Assembly (NCBI GenBank): GCA_963971425.1
Contig: OZ020519.1
Coordinates: 8,386,028-8,450,027 of the forward strand
Length of the DNA: 64,000 nt
Source: Bryoerythrophyllum caledonicum
Lineage: Eukaryota; Streptophyta; Bryopsida; Pottiales; Pottiaceae
Direction of reading: 5' to 3'
The position numbers and the translations under genes were made by a program. The stretch's first letter is position 1; each line of letters opens with the position of its first letter. The notes below the pieces were generated by a model that was not told the DNA's origin, did not search any database, and saw only the letters and a program-made list of their open reading frames with translations. Positions 36,218 through 50,291 of this stretch are shown piece after piece.

Positions 36218-39200
36218 GGATGATGGTTGTGCGAGTTCAAAGATGCGTGAACGTATGAAGTACGTTTCATCTCTTCACGCTATCTGCTCTCTTGGAGAAT
36301 AAATTACAGTGTCCCACGTGAGTCTGGTGTACATTGGCCTGGCTGTGGAGCGAAAGACTCTATTTACGACGGTTCCTACGAAGCTGTTGTATTCTTCTAA
36401 GTTCTAGCCTACGTGAAAGAATTGCTCTTCGAACACACTTTGTTTACATTCTTCAGAGTCATTTGTTTAGAAACTACCATTTCTTACAATTCAATTACTT
36501 TCTCATGCAGGAAGATGGAGAGTGTTCAACGGCTCGATGCATATTGTCCATCAGTTCGGGTACTGTTGCCCTTGTAAGTATGCAAGAAAATGGCTAATTT
36601 AAATGTATTCGTTCTTGCAGACTCTTGGGAATTAGTACAGAAAGCAAACAATTTCTGAAACTATATATTACTCTCTAATATGCTCTTAATAATCAATTTT
36701 TGATTCAATCCGTCCTCAAAAAATCATATATATGGAAGTGTAATTGGTTTCCTCAGGAACTTATTATTGTAGACGAGTTGTTGGCTGCCATGATGGGTAT
36801 CGATGGCAACTATGTGCGTGTTCGAAAGGGTCGGGAGAATGAGTTATCCTTCGTTTTTTACGTGGACCCAAAGCTGAATAGCTCCTTACACGTACGCCCA
36901 CACAATTCTTCTCTTTCGATTTAAACGTGTGCCACTTTTTGATTAAACGATGGTTGAATCCGCTTCATAATGTTGGGACGCAGGAGCTTGCCTATCGAAA
37001 CCTTCCGATTTGTGAGAATTATATGGTTGTGAGCCAGTTTGCTGAAGGAAGGTCACAGATCAAGCATGGCTTGACCAATCATGCATTTTCTGCTGGTTTG
37101 AGAGCTATTCTTCTGGTGGGTGGTGCTGTCTTTGCAGCTAAACCTTTAGTTACAGATACAAATGTAATTACTTCAGATGGAGGGGATCAATGTCAATAGT
37201 TTTCTGTGGCCCCCAATACTGTCACTAATTGTTTATTGGCATCTAATGAATTTCATACTGCTGGACCTGCAGGATTACCATGCCATGGTTGCACAGCTAG
37301 AGCATCAGTACCGGTTGGGACGATTATCCTTGCCGGGGCTGTGGTTTTTTGTCCAGGTAACTCTATCAAGAGTTCTATTGTCCGTCGTAGCGTACACCAT
37401 TCCTCTTTTGTTTCTCATGCCTTGCTGCGACTTGTGAATACAAGTTGTTTTGTTACGTCCAGCCAATGATGGGAGCGATGCATTGTCTTTCGTGAAATAA
37501 ACCAAAAGAACCTTCCTTTACTCAAAATGACACTGGTCATATATACACATGAAGTGAAACCAGCAAGCTCAAGGTGTACAACCAAGGGTGGTGGCTGTCC
37601 ACATTCTGCAACAAGGTGGTAGTCAACATTCTACCCAAGGTGGCTGTCTATGTACACACATGTGTATGTACCATCACATGTGTGGGTGACTAGGTTGAGT
37701 GTGTAAACTTAGTAAACTACCATTCGTACATATACATGATAATATTGTTTACTAGATACTATTGTTTACTACAACATTTCGGTGGTATTGAAGACAGCTA
37801 TAGTGCAGGACGCATCTGGTGCTGCTTTGTTGAACTTGCTCCACAACCAGGTACATACTCCACTGTGTCTTTGAGCAATTGCCGTCGGGGTTTTCCCAGA
37901 AGAATTCGGGCAAGGGGTTGCGAAGTGTGCAAACCTGAAAGTATTTACTACATGTTTGAAATTGATCGAAGTTCGTTTCTGAAAAATAATAGGCAACAGC
38001 TATGGCTGGGGACAGTGCTGTCAGGACTTTACTTCAGAAGCTTACGCATGCAGCAAGTTCTCCATATTTTAGAATTTTAGAGAGGTAAATCATAATCCTC
38101 TCTTGGTTTTCAGACCCGGTAAGGTTGCACCTACAGAACCCTTCATTATTCTCCGTGGCACGGGCTATTTCGATTGTCTTTTAAGCCTGATGTTCTAATA
38201 GAGGTGTTTCTGGTAATGATATGACCAAGGCAGGTGGGTGTATGAAGGGGTTATTGATGATCCGTATGGGGAGTTTCTGATTGAAGAGAATAAGACACTG
38301 GAAAAGGTACCACTTGTATGACGTTGACTTAAAAGCACTGAAATTATAAGATTGGATATCATGCTTAGCAGTGTAGGGGCAGTTACCACAGAGCTACACA
38401 GTAATATGTCATGAAGGACCTTAGCAATATCTGAATGGCTAACTCGTTCGAGGCTGCATACTGTGCCAGGAGAGTTTGAGTCAGGATTACTATGCAACAT
38501 ACTGGCAGAAACGGTACAGCCTGCGAAACGAAATCCCGGAATTCTTAGCATCTTCCGCTGAAATCATTCTTACCACCGGAAAATACTTGAATGCCATTCG
38601 GGAATGCGGACTATGTATACAGGTTTGTCAGTCTCAACTTGAGAAAGCATCCCCTATGGTACATCTTGTAAGTATTAATCTATTTATTCTTGCATTGAAA
38701 TATCGTATGATATCCATGTGTATGTTGAACTCGCGGCCATTGATATTCCTCCAGGGTCCATCATTTGAAGAATTAAGGGTGGCCAATCCAATCTCCAGAA
38801 GGCCGTATTTGGAGCGTATCAACATTGCGCACAACTATGCAAGTGCAGAGCTGCTTGATCTTATTGTAAACAAGGTATTACAATGTTTCTGCATCATTAA
38901 TACATTATTGCTATATCATTAATACATAGTTGCTTACACAATCCATTGATTCGGACAGAACATAACGTCATAGAGTGAAAGTATCTTTTGGAATATTTTT
39001 TTCTGAGCGTCAGCTTACACTCCTACAGATTTTCCTTGACTTCAATTAACATTCCTCTGAGCCTCTTTGACTTCGTGGCTTTTCATCTCTTAGACTGTAC
39101 ACTGGGCATATATCACTAAGAGCATGTTTGCGTAAGCGTAGTTTGTTCTTCCCAAGCTCTACATCAACCAGCCTTTGCAGCATTGTTCTGACAACACCTC

Positions 39201-42078
39201 CACAGAATGCATATGATTTCTCCTTTCGTATTACTTCATGTACAATTCTCGTCGAGTGCATTACCTATACCTTGTCTAAAGCCTGACTCTCTCTCTCTCT
39301 TTCTTTTATTCAATCCGTTTCTGCAGTTTGACCTCGTGGGAAGGCTACGCTCTGTGAAACACTACTTCTTCATTGATAAGGTATGCCTTCGGAGCTTGCT
39401 GAATTCATTTTTAACTTCAGATGGTAATTATTCAAGTTCATTCATTCGTGCAGAGTACCTAGGCTCTTGTTATGCGAAATTTTCTATGATGTGTTTCATC
39501 ACCCATATAGGGACTATACTTTTTCTTTGACCTCAATTGCATCTGAGCTTCGTATTACTACTCGGTTTTGTGATTGTAAAATACAGGGAGATTTCATGGT
39601 CATCTTCATGGATACAGCCAAGGATGAACTTGCGAAAAGACCGGCAGCCTTGTCGAAGGAGAGGCTACAGGTACGCCGCTTAGAAGCTACACATTCGCGA
39701 GTACTTGCCTTTCCGAATACATGACTTGTTCAGTATTAACTGTGAAAGTGGAGATGTTATGTGCTCGGCTAGTAAAGCTAATTCATTGATGTGTGTAGTC
39801 ACTATTGGAGCTGGCTCTAAGGACATCGGTCGCGGCATCGGATTCATACCACGACGACCTCACGTGCATCATTGTAATTTTTCCTTCAATACATGGTAGA
39901 CAATCAGGTGATGTCTGTATCCGGGTTATAACAAACCTCGGCGCTAAATTCCGAGATCGTTACTTCCAGTACCAGTTTTGTTGAGTTTGATTTTGATAAC
40001 ATGGCCTGCCAATGTAGATCTCTGTTCTCTTTTGCAATAACGACTCAAATAAGTATTATTTCCTTGTCAACATGCACAGAGCATTCTCTGTCATCTGCTA
40101 ATTCGAGAACCTGATTATTCCTCTTACGTTTGCAGGAGAAGTCAACACTCCAGATGCAGCTACAGAAACTCATGCTGAACGACAATGGTTCAGCCATTCG
40201 GAATGCGCAAGCAGGGGTTAGCAATACCTTTGGGGGTGCAACAGGGACCATAACTGGCATAGACATTTTTGTTCTGGACTACAAGGTTAGCACATCTCCC
40301 AGTACGATGAAACTTGAGTTTTCTTTTGAATCTGTCTATTGCCACAGATAGAAGTGTTGAAAGTTGTGGATGCCTAAAGTGGTGAGTGGGTGTGTTTCGA
40401 TACTCATTAAGGTTAGATGGCCCGTGTCGTTGGTGCTATCAAGAAGAGCTTTGACCAAGTATCAACTTATATTTCGACATCGTTTCCATTTCCAGCACGT
40501 GAGGCGTCAGTTGTGTGCTGCCTGGCAGACCCATCAGGTTTGCCGGACTATCCTCGAATCCATTTATTTCGTGCAGTCGTTATGGCACATGTATGGTCGA
40601 AATATGATTTTTTGTACATTCAACCTCCATTTACTTTAACCATGATTTTTACATGGCAGCTGGCTACCCGTTCGTTTGATATCACTGGCACAGCTCTTTC
40701 TAGGTCGTACGCAGTGTGCCAACGCATGCTCCATTTTGTCCAGAGCTTCGAGCATTACATGACTTTTGAGGTACTATGTATTGAAAGCACGTTCCCGTTA
40801 AGAAGAATCGAACAATAAATTCTGTAATATTCCAAATCTTTGGGCAGGTCAACAATGATTATACATTGTTGGCTCGCTGATGCGAACGTTTGTTTGTGTA
40901 GGTACTGGAACCAAATTGGCACAATTTACACAACAGTTTATGCTGCTCAAATAGTGTGGACGAGGTACAGTGACACGCTATGAATACCAATTAATCCAGA
41001 GTGATTCTTCTTTCAAACTAATATTGGAAGAGCATATTCATATCCTGATGATTTTGTTTACTCTTGGTTAGATTCTTCTCATTTTCGTAAGTTCTGGTAG
41101 GGCAGGTTATGCAACAGCATGAGTCCTTCTTGGATAAGTGCCTCAAGCAATGCATGTTCTTCTGGCCTGAAATTTTCAAGGTAAACACCTGAACACCTAA
41201 ATTAGTAATCGATCGCAACAGCATTTTGAAAAGCAAATGACTTCTTCAGTATCAAGTAAGGAGGTATCTGGATTTCCTTGTTTAGAGGCAATAATTGGAC
41301 TTGCCATCATTTGAAAGCTATTGTATTGAAAAGCAAGCTTTCAAGGTATGAGGTTCAGATGTCCGTCAGTGAACATTATATTTGATTCGGTCGAATTACT
41401 TGTTGAAATCGAACTGACAATCTGTACGTAGACTTTGCACATGATGCATATTTCCGAATGCATCATCACATGGTTGGCTTGGTCTACGAGAAGAGTACCT
41501 CAACCCACTTCCGTTGAGTCTAGTGGTGTGGATTGCAGAGCGTGGATAACTTGAAAGCTCTTTGTCTTCAATATGCGACAGCTACTCAGTGGTTAATACC
41601 GGCGTTGTTTACTAAGGACGACGGATATAATGTGGAGTCACCACGATTGGTGGTGTCGCTGCAATCCGACTTCTCCTCTCATAGGAGGATATCCAATGGC
41701 AGACCTCGCAAACAAGACAAACTCGACCCCAAGCGAGCCAGACAAGCAGCAGACGATAGAAATCTCAAAAACACGATTGGGTGTGTAATCAATGTTTGAT
41801 TACTATATTTATAAATTTTGCTATATCTCACTTTTTCTTTCTACAAGTCTTGCAACTTGCAAGCCCGTAAACTGGTGATGAATGTTTACTCTTGTTGTGA
41901 TGCATGCAGACAAATAGATGCGGATTTCAACAAAGAATTGGGGTCGCTTGTTGGCTTACTTGTCATCGAATCACGACAAGAGCCATATTTGGTTCACCTT
42001 GTTCAAGCGCTCGAGGCAGTTGAGCGAGCCGCCTCGCACCCTACTTCCTCGCTTAAGTTGCCCCTAATTAAATTATAA
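36218..42078 (+). pseudogene. GCP2: GCP2, copy B, 5'-truncated and interrupted
   Basis: Nearly identical to GCP2-A from exon 4 onward, including introns. It lacks exons 1-3 and hence the start codon region. Exon 9 is split at 37492 by a 284-bp solo LTR. Elsewhere most exons keep their frame and splice sites, for example ILTTGKYLNAIRECG (about 38575-38620) and SRRALTKYQLIFR (about 40435-40475). The stop TAA is at 42076-42078, as in copy A. A few amino acid changes are visible (AYRNLP for ANRILP near 36990). Without a promoter or start, and with the LTR, it should not make GCP2, although it could be transcribed. Confidence 0.92.
37493..37776 (-). mobile_element. Solo LTR in GCP2-B exon 9
   Basis: A 284-bp insertion with TG...CA ends (minus strand tgttgtag to tttatttca) and the 5-bp duplication tttcg at 37488-37492 and 37777-37781. 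Copies A and C have the exon uninterrupted. Size and ends fit a solo LTR left by recombination of an LTR retrotransposon. Its family does not match either Copia in this window. Confidence 0.85.
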
Positions 42079-42303
42079 CATCAGATAGTTTGAGTCAAGT
42101 ATTCAGTATCATTCCGGTAAGAATTCCTTATGTGGGGGATAACAAGAGCTTCTGCACTGAATCTGTTGAGAGATCGCTGTAGCTTATATCGTAATTGGTT
42201 TAGTCAATGAAGCGCACTAATTGTACCATTATGTTGTGTCACTTCCAATTGAGGTCTTGAGTCTTCTACTGGCGTTGAGGTTTTCTCCACATTCTGTACT
42301 CAG

Positions 42304-43257
42304 ATGGTCAGGAAACCGGGAGCGAAGAGCAGTGTGGAACAAGACGTTGTAGACTTGGACCTCGACACCTCAGACTCGGCAGATTCCGACACCAATTCAG
42401 TTTCCGTAGCGGAATTCGGACAGTTTCTCACGAACTTCCTGTATGAAGAGCCTCCCGAGGGAAAAGGCTAAAGCCAACCCCAGGGACTGATGAGTTTCGG
42501 ATCTGCTGAAAGAAAGGAGAGGCAAAGCCGACCCCTTACAGAATGATGAATTTCCCATTTGAAGAAGCTTCAATGCGAATAAGGGGTATAAACAAATCCC
42601 TCGCCATACGAAGGCGGACAAAGGTATCTGACTTCTTTCATCCTTTTGATTGTAAATTCTTACGTTACCATTATGATCTTGAATCCGTGGCACAGAATCT
42701 TGTATCTTATTTGGTAGGTAGGTTGCTGATTCGAAAAAAAATATTTGTTGATTCTGGACAACTAACCGATGCATCATGCTGATTTTTGAACAGAAGTATA
42801 TGATACTTAACAAGGTGGGGTGTGTCAAGGATCAAAAGCTACGACTGCGTTACAACTACTGTGAGTCGACTCTATCTAGTCCCCTTTCTTACGACGATCA
42901 GACTGTGGAAGACACTGTTTTGAGTCTGCGATGTCACCTTCTCAGTGAAAGCTTGTAATGAAGCTAATTTTTCAAAAAGAGCAATGTGATCGAATATGAA
43001 CCCAACGGAAGTACCTCTCGAATTCTGAAGAGTTCGAACAGATAATAAGAAGTTCGCCCACGATCACAATTCGCAGCCCCTTCTAGGTTGGCTCACATCA
43101 AGATTGTCGCTGCTCGTCTACACTGACAGAATATTTAAGGTAGACACAGGTATGTATCCTCCTTTCTATCCTATTATGTTCTGGACTTTAGAATCCTCAC
43201 TCTAACACTCCTACTATGCTACAGATAGTCTTCTCACTTTCAATGAGGCTCATTCAG
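42304..43257 (+). pseudogene. Unrecognised acidic gene fragment, copy B
   Basis: Sister of 7556-8509. In this copy the acidic segment is closed by a stop where A and C read GKGQSQ (aaaggctaaagcc near 42465), and a base is missing in the later cgccatacgaagg stretch. It is therefore more damaged than copies A and C. The second conserved segment (42791-42958) is still open. Confidence 0.5.
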
Positions 43258-45499
43258 GTATACCATGTTAAGAATTCAAGGTCCACAATCAATGCGCACA
43301 AACTTGCTCTTGTGCACTCTACTACACTATCATCCACAAATTCTATGTACTGCTATGTACTGTGCTGTGTATGTTGCAAAGTTGAGTAGAAGAAAAGAGG
43401 GTGGTTTGATGGAATCCACAAGTTACTTCTCTTCTTCTTCTTTCTCTGTTTTTATTATTATAATTATTTTTTTAGTATTCACAGTTTATTCTTTTTAGTA
43501 GTATTTAAATTGAGGAGAAGTATTTATGACGCTGTATCGATTTACAAATGTTCACTTTCATAGAAAATTCAAAGCAGAAAGTAATCTGTATCATGTGTCC
43601 ATATATATGTTTCTTATGTCCAAACTTAGGCGTTCATAGTTCTACTCATGAGCAATTTCACATCCACAATTTTGAGATTCTTAATTTAGTGAATATTTAG
43701 ATGAGCAGCAATCAATTTAGCGCTTAGAATCAGTGTCACAAGTAGGATTAGATTCTACTAGTACACTAAATTTTATGATTAGTGTAGTGGTATGTTATGA
43801 TTTGAAAGTGCTTTATTTTTTTACTTTTGATGAAAGAGGGTAATCATTGTCAACATGGTTGATAAAAGTATCCATTGAGAGTAAAAATTTATAGCATTTG
43901 CAAATCATTTTGTATTCCTACACTGAACATAAAATGTAGAGTAGTGATGAACATAGAATTTAAAGTAGTGATTTCAAGTGTAGTTGCAGAAATGATTATT
44001 TTAGTGGTGGAACAAACAGAGCATACCTTCACACCATCTCAAAAAGATTTGTGTATTATTAAATCACAAGAATTTGGTGGAATTTTTGCATTAATCATTT
44101 ACACAATTATCACCACTTGAACTAAACCTTTGTAGGACCATGAAAATACTTTTCAATATCTGTGTCAAAATCAAATTGGGCTTCTTCAAACTAGTGTCCT
44201 CTTAATAAATACTCCAAGTAGAGAGGATTATGGGAAATACTCCATTGAAGTAGCTGGCATCATTAAAGATATAGATATTAAAAAGATTATTTCATTAATT
44301 ATAGCTATTGATAAACTTTGCCACTAACCTTTGCACATCTTGCTCAAGTATTGGTCATACTAATAGGAGAGGATTGAGTTTGCAGAGCGGAACAAGCACT
44401 CTAAGGTAGGATGGATCAACTTGAAGACTTGAAAGAAAGCCTAAGGAATTAGATTTTTCTAGCTTCCGCATCTACATCCCAAAGTTGTGCATAACTTTAA
44501 CCTCTTTAGGAAAATCCGTCTTCATATAACTTGACAATATACGGCTCAATATTTGTTGCATTTCCTATAAAAAGCTATGAATCTAAGGTCACAAAATGAA
44601 ATATAATATCACAACAAATCAAAACAACAAGAGTTGGTTAAAAGGAATAAAAGGAACTTGGCATCGAGATCTTTAAAAGTACAAAACAAATATATTTGGC
44701 TTTGCTCACAAGCTTGCATCCACTAAAATTTATGAAAAAATGGGATGTTGGCAAAGAGACATTTGAAACCATACAAATAAAAATCTAATTCAACTAATTC
44801 AATGTGATTAGAAGCTCACATCAAGTGCACCCACCTTTCATTTAAAGCTATTTATAAATGCTATATATTTAACCACCTTACATACTATACTCTAGACATT
44901 ATGCATTACAATACGCATTGGTTGGGTTGGAACACTTCCTATCGAATTAATTATTTTTTCCAATCCACAATGGTTTGGAGACAACGGGTTTCACCTAGGT
45001 GTTACATGAGTATTTCCTAGATATTATATGGGTATTTCCTTAGACAAATTCCTTATATTTTCCAAATTTTTTTGGCATTTTGAATTAATTATGTTTAAAC
45101 CCAACCAACTTGTAGGATATTTCAAATATTGCTCAACTTAGCCAATATGACATGGTGGTAAAATAATCTTCTATACTATCAAATATGATATTATATCTTA
45201 ACAAGTAAATCTCATGTTGTTCCTGGCGAGGCAAGGTCAATCCCTAGTCAAATAATTGTGTGTAATTACAAAAATCAAATGTTCCCGTTGCATACCCGTT
45301 GTATACATTACTAGTAGACCTGCATGTTGTTTCCAACGAAGCATGGATAGTCACTGATTAAGTCCCAATTCTCTAATTAAGTCCTTATCAAGGTTCTGCC
45401 ACATTTCATTGTTGAGCTTCATCCTACTCCTATTACTATAAACAAGTTTGTGTCATGCCTTTAAGCATTCCAAACATCCCCACAAGTTATATTGTAGTA
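43258..45499. other. AT-rich intergenic DNA, copy B
   Basis: Collinear with 8510-10590. Compared with A it has two extra stretches, a short one near 43675-43700 and about 160 bp near 45070-45235, both also seen in copy C. No gene is supported. Confidence 0.6.
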
Positions 45500-46751
45500 C
45501 AGTGGCAAGCACAAATAGTTGTACAAGAGAAGCTTTTTTAGAAAATCACTCATAAGCACTCATAAACACTACTACCGTATGTAGCCACCTCTTGCTTGGT
45601 AGACATCAAGAGCTCTTTGAGGCACAGAGAGTATCACTTTCCTAACAACATCAAGCTCTATAATGTACCATATTTCTTGGATCTTCTCCCAAAACTCACT
45701 TTTACCAATGGGTTTCCTCTCAGACCTTCTCAAACTGCAATCTACTTCATTCCAAAGATGTTTTATTGGATTGAGGTAGGTGATTCTTGAGGGTGTCTTG
45801 TAAACAAAAAAATTTAGCGCGCAACCCATCAACATCATAATGTCCAATGTATTTTGGATCATTGTTATGTTAAAAAATAACGTGATCATCTTCTAAACCA
45901 TGCATTTGTAGAGTGCCCATATGTTCTGCCTCTAGAATGTTGCAGTATACCTGATTATCCATCTTCCCTTCAAGAAGATGAAAGTTGCCAACTCCTTCTC
46001 AACTCAAACATGAGGGAGAAAGCATAATGGTATGGATATGTATGACTGTAACTTGCATGCTGATCTAAAAGACATTCTCCCCTCTTTCTTCAACAATATT
46101 GAGGCCCAATTGAACAGAATAGATTGAATTTGGATTCATAATTTTTTTGACATGAGAACGTAACTCCTTAGAACTCCCAATATTCATGCTTGCACTTCTT
46201 TGCCCACCGCAAATGACATGCTTAGTGTTTCTTTGTCAAAAAAGGGTTTTTGGTCTTCACACATGTTCTCAATCTTTGCCTCTAAAGACTCCTTTTGACT
46301 GAATCATTATTCAATTGCCTACCCTTGGATCGTAAAGCTGTTATTACAGCTCCAGTTGTACTAGTTTTTTGATCATTTAACCTCCTTACAATGACATGAT
46401 CACCACCTTCATCAAGAATTCTAGGTCTACCAGATGAAGTTTTGTCTATCATACTCCGTCTCTCACAAAATCTTCGCACTATGTCAGAACAAGTGCTTTT
46501 AGGAAGGCCCATATGAGCTCATACATCTCAAAAGCTATCCTATGTTGTTTCTCAAACCATCTATAAGCCATAACAAATCACCAAAGGTCTCTCGAAATCT
46601 AACCAAAAATAAAATAAAATAAATAAATTTATTAAAATAATAAAAATAAAAATAAAAATCCAAAACAAATAGCCTCGCATTTGCATTTGAATTGAAAAGA
46701 TTGTGGTGTGCATATTAAGTTGCACATAAATTGTGCACATGATCACTAGTG
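45500..46751 (-). mobile_element. Tc1/mariner-superfamily element, copy B, inactive
   Basis: Same insertion as 10591-11814. The left end cagtggcaagcacaaatag follows TA. The C-terminal segment (45572-45889, minus) is the best preserved: NPIKHLWNEVDCSLRRSERK to QRALDVYQARGGY. The catalytic Glu of NPIE is Lys. The N-terminal domain (46282-46512) reads STCSDIVRRFCERRSM then GRPRILDEGGDH. A simple A/T-rich tract of about 50 bp (46600-46655) has expanded near its right side relative to A. Confidence 0.75.
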
Positions 46752-46863
46752 AAATATCGTCTTTAACATGCACAAAAGCAATTCATACATGAACAACTTC
46801 CTGCTCGCAGCAAAGTAGCAATCACTGCAAAGTTGAGTTTGACACCATGTTTGACAACTTTAC

Positions 46864-46968
46864 CAGATTTTGTTTATAGAATTGTTTGACATTGATACGT
46901 GCTTTCGTGACAGTCTCAATGTCGACGATGAGTGTTTTTACTACCTCATACCAAAATGTTATCATTGC
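46864..46968 (-). pseudogene. Single SPFH/HIR-like exon, copy B
   Basis: Sister of 11927-12031, again 35 codons between AG and GT, reading AMITFWYEVVKTLIVDIE. The conserved TLIVDIE core is retained and no neighbouring exon is convincing. Confidence 0.45.
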
Positions 46969-47630
46969 CTGCAAATCACAGCACTTAGTTGTTATAGAAG
47001 CATTTCTATACACAAAATCTGAAAAATTATGTTGTTACCATTCGGAGTGCATACCCTACCTTCAGGCTGGGTCGAGCGCCGCGTTGAATGAAACCCACTT
47101 CAGACCTGCAACTCCGTTCAAATATGAACGCTGCAACTCCTGTAATTTCTCACTTCCAACGATAAAACGAAGAACTTGAATACAAAGATTTATTTCAAAG
47201 GTAACCATCACATTTCACAACGCGTGCATGCTCAACGTTTGAAAAATATACAAAATACAATTCCAACACACGCATTTCGCGCTACGAGCATGTGTTCGAA
47301 GCGGTATGAGCACAAGTTTGCGGCACTAATTGGATGTGTGAAGCACGTGCACAAGTTTTCAACTCTTTTTTTAAACTCTTTCTTTCAATGTGCACAAATT
47401 TTTGATCCTATGTGCATGTGTGTAAAGCACGGGCACAAGTTCTTCACTCTTTTTACGACTCTTGCTTGACAAAGTCGCCAACAACTCTTCTGAAGTAACT
47501 GCACTCAATCGCTTTAGATCTCTGCAGCTGGAATATCGTGGGAGGAAATCACGCTTCATGAATATTTCAGAGTTGTTGAGAGACACAGGCTCATGCACAG
47601 GATCAGTATTAATAAGGATCGATCGCTAGA

Positions 47631-47981
47631 TATTGATCCGGAGGGAATACCAGACTGAAACTCATACACACACTCACACTATACAAGAGTATACTGCAAT
47701 TTACAGACGCCAGGCCATGTTTGCTCTGGTCACGTCTCTCTTTATAAACGACACACAAATGTACACTCAAGGACGAAGAACAAGACACAGCATGCGCACA
47801 GCAGAGCTTATGTACTCGACTCATGAGAGTGACGACACAAGAAGCTGTACACCTAAGACTAAATCTACGAGTAACTGAAATCTACCATTGGGTTACATTT
47901 ACGAACTAAACTGTGTACTGTAATGCAGTGTCATGTCTACGAATGTAGTACAGCAATGTTCAGCTATGCTACACTCCAATA
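47631..47981 (-). mobile_element. Solo LTR related to Copia 2, in the P450-B leader
   Basis: A 351-bp insertion with the 5-bp duplication ctaga (47626-47630 and 47982-47986). Read on the minus strand it begins tattgg and ends ggatcaata, and it shares blocks with the 393-bp Copia 2 LTR (tagcatagct, gagacgtg, ccagagca, atggcctggcgtct, gagtgtgtgt, agtctggta) in the same order. It is therefore a diverged family member reduced to one LTR, in reverse orientation. Copy A lacks it. Confidence 0.88.
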
Positions 47982-49105
47982 CTAGATCATAGCAGCTGGG
48001 TTGTTGTGGAAGGAGAGAGCTTCAATCCTCTTGGAAGATGTACCTTGAGTGATTGCAGCAACCTAGGTTTGCCGTCAGACGTCTGATGCTCACTCCCGCA
48101 CCGAGCTCTGCTCGCCATCGCCGCCAAGTACGGCGGCCTCATGTTCCTCCGCTTGGGTAATTTGTGTCCCATGACTTCTCACTAGAATTCGCTGGTAGTG
48201 GCACGCGAGCCTGGGACCTAGCACAACATATTATCCATCAAACTAGACCTGAAAAACAGTACAAAAGATACGGGTTATGATCCATCGAGAACTAGCCGGC
48301 AGTTTCGATGTGAGTTAGGAAATGAATTTTGATACGCTGATTCGAGGTCCTATGTTGGGTTGGTATTGGCAGGTTCGGTGCCGACCCTCGTGGTGTCGAG
48401 CGCGGCAGTCGCCGAGGAGCTGTTCCGGCACCATGACGCCAACTTCTTGGACCGCCCCCGGTCCATGAGCTTCGACGTGTTGTCGGACAGCGGGAAGGAC
48501 ATCGGCATGGCAAACGGGTCCTACTGCCGGCAGCTGCGGAAGATCTGCATCTCCCAGCTCTTTACCGTGAAGCGGCAGGCGTCCTACCAGAGAGTGAGAA
48601 CGGACGAGATTCAGACCCGCATGAGGGAGATCGTCGAGGCCGCCGAGGAGGGTAAGCCGATCGACGTCAAGAACTGACTGAAACTGCCAAAGCAACCATC
48701 GCGACATGAACCAACATTTTAAAATGGAGTCATAATCACCTGCTACGGGCATGCTAGTATGTTCTCCGAGCAGAGTTTTGAATGGTGGTAGTCTCGGCGG
48801 TGATCGTGACTGTAGGAACAATGGAAGAAACGATAGATATTAATAAGAAATTCGGTTCGGTAAATCAAAATCAGGACTTGTGTTCATCTAAAATAAACAT
48901 AGATTTCTAATGCGTTAAGAGACTAAAGAATCTAAATTCTAAACAATCATGAGCTGAACGATGAACGATGATAAACAACTATCTATTGTAGCAAAGTAGC
49001 TTTTTACTAGAATAATGCAACATAGGAGGATATACAAACAGCAACATCACCATATTCCAAGGTAAAACACTGTAAATTTGCTGCATTGAACAGAAAGCCA
49101 CTGAC

Positions 49106-50291
49106 CTGAAGATGAAAGACAACCAACAAACTCAATGCATATGAATTTAAAGTCCCCAATATTGGATCGTTGATACACTGTGCTTTCGCCCAACACTTGA
49201 CCTGCACCGCTAACAACATTGGCAAGCTTATTAGTCCCTCATAAAAAATCGGCGAAAATGATGAATCTTGCCAGGCACAATGTGTCAGAAACGAAGAGAC
49301 ATAAAACATAAGTTTAACATAAAAATTAACCCTCTAATGACTTACATGACGACAACAGTGATGTTCCTAAGACGAAATTCATAAGATGCATTTAGACTAA
49401 AACTGAGGCAAATAATGCCATGTTTAAAGCTCTAGTATTCTTCTCCTGCATCTACATGCATCAGCTGGTCTAAAAGTCAGATACAAAAACCAAAAAACAA
49501 ACAAACAAAAGTAAAGACACCAGTAGTAAGATCACGGTGTTCTTCACAAAATAATGAAAGATCTCCGTATAAAAAATCATGATGAAACCCTGCCTGAGCC
49601 TTTCAATGTCGTGAGTATCAAAACAAAACCTACTCTGCTTCAGGTGCACAGTACATGACTTTATGACAAACCAAAACTCCGGGAGCAGGAACAGTAGAGG
49701 TATAAGTATCCAAGAGATTATGTAGAGGATTCTTACCAAGAATATGAGCCTGCGACACCTAGGGTCCATATCCGTGATCCAGCGAAGCACACGGGACTTA
49801 TATAAAGCAGTGCCATTATCAACTCACACGTCGCAAGAAACCTTCAGTTCCTTGTCAACGAACATAAGCAGCGGCACACGAGCATGTGCAATCAATTGCA
49901 ACCTCCAAGCAAGTCCTGTGCATGATCATCAGGCATGAGTTTCTCTAAAACATTCATAGTTTTCTGACAACAAGGTTTTGGACTACTGAACTTTCACGAA
50001 GGGAAGAAATAAAGAAGATTTTGTACAATAAGTCGGTCTTCAACACTCCCCAGATTAAAAATGAGAGCAGACATGAAATGCAGAGAATATGTTTCTCAAG
50101 AACGGCTGTGCAGGATCATATACCTGATCTAGCCAATACACGCTCAATACTTCTGAGAACTTTCACCTTCTTGGATTTGGTAAAAGTAGGAGATACTTCT
50201 TGATCAACAGGAAACTCCAGAGAAAGGTCCAAATCACCCCAAGCGGTGTAAAAATTGGACTCAAAGAGACCGAAAGGTAGCACTTCCACAC
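49106..50291 (-). pseudogene. HESO1-like nucleotidyltransferase exons, copy B
   Basis: Sister of 24994-26196: exons near 50124-50291 (GDLDLS active site), 49737-49915 (LRWITDMDPRC, with Arg where copy A has Trp) and 49106-49201 (WAKAQCINDP). The in-frame TGA of the middle exon is shared with copy A. Coordinates follow by offset from copy A. Confidence 0.75.
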
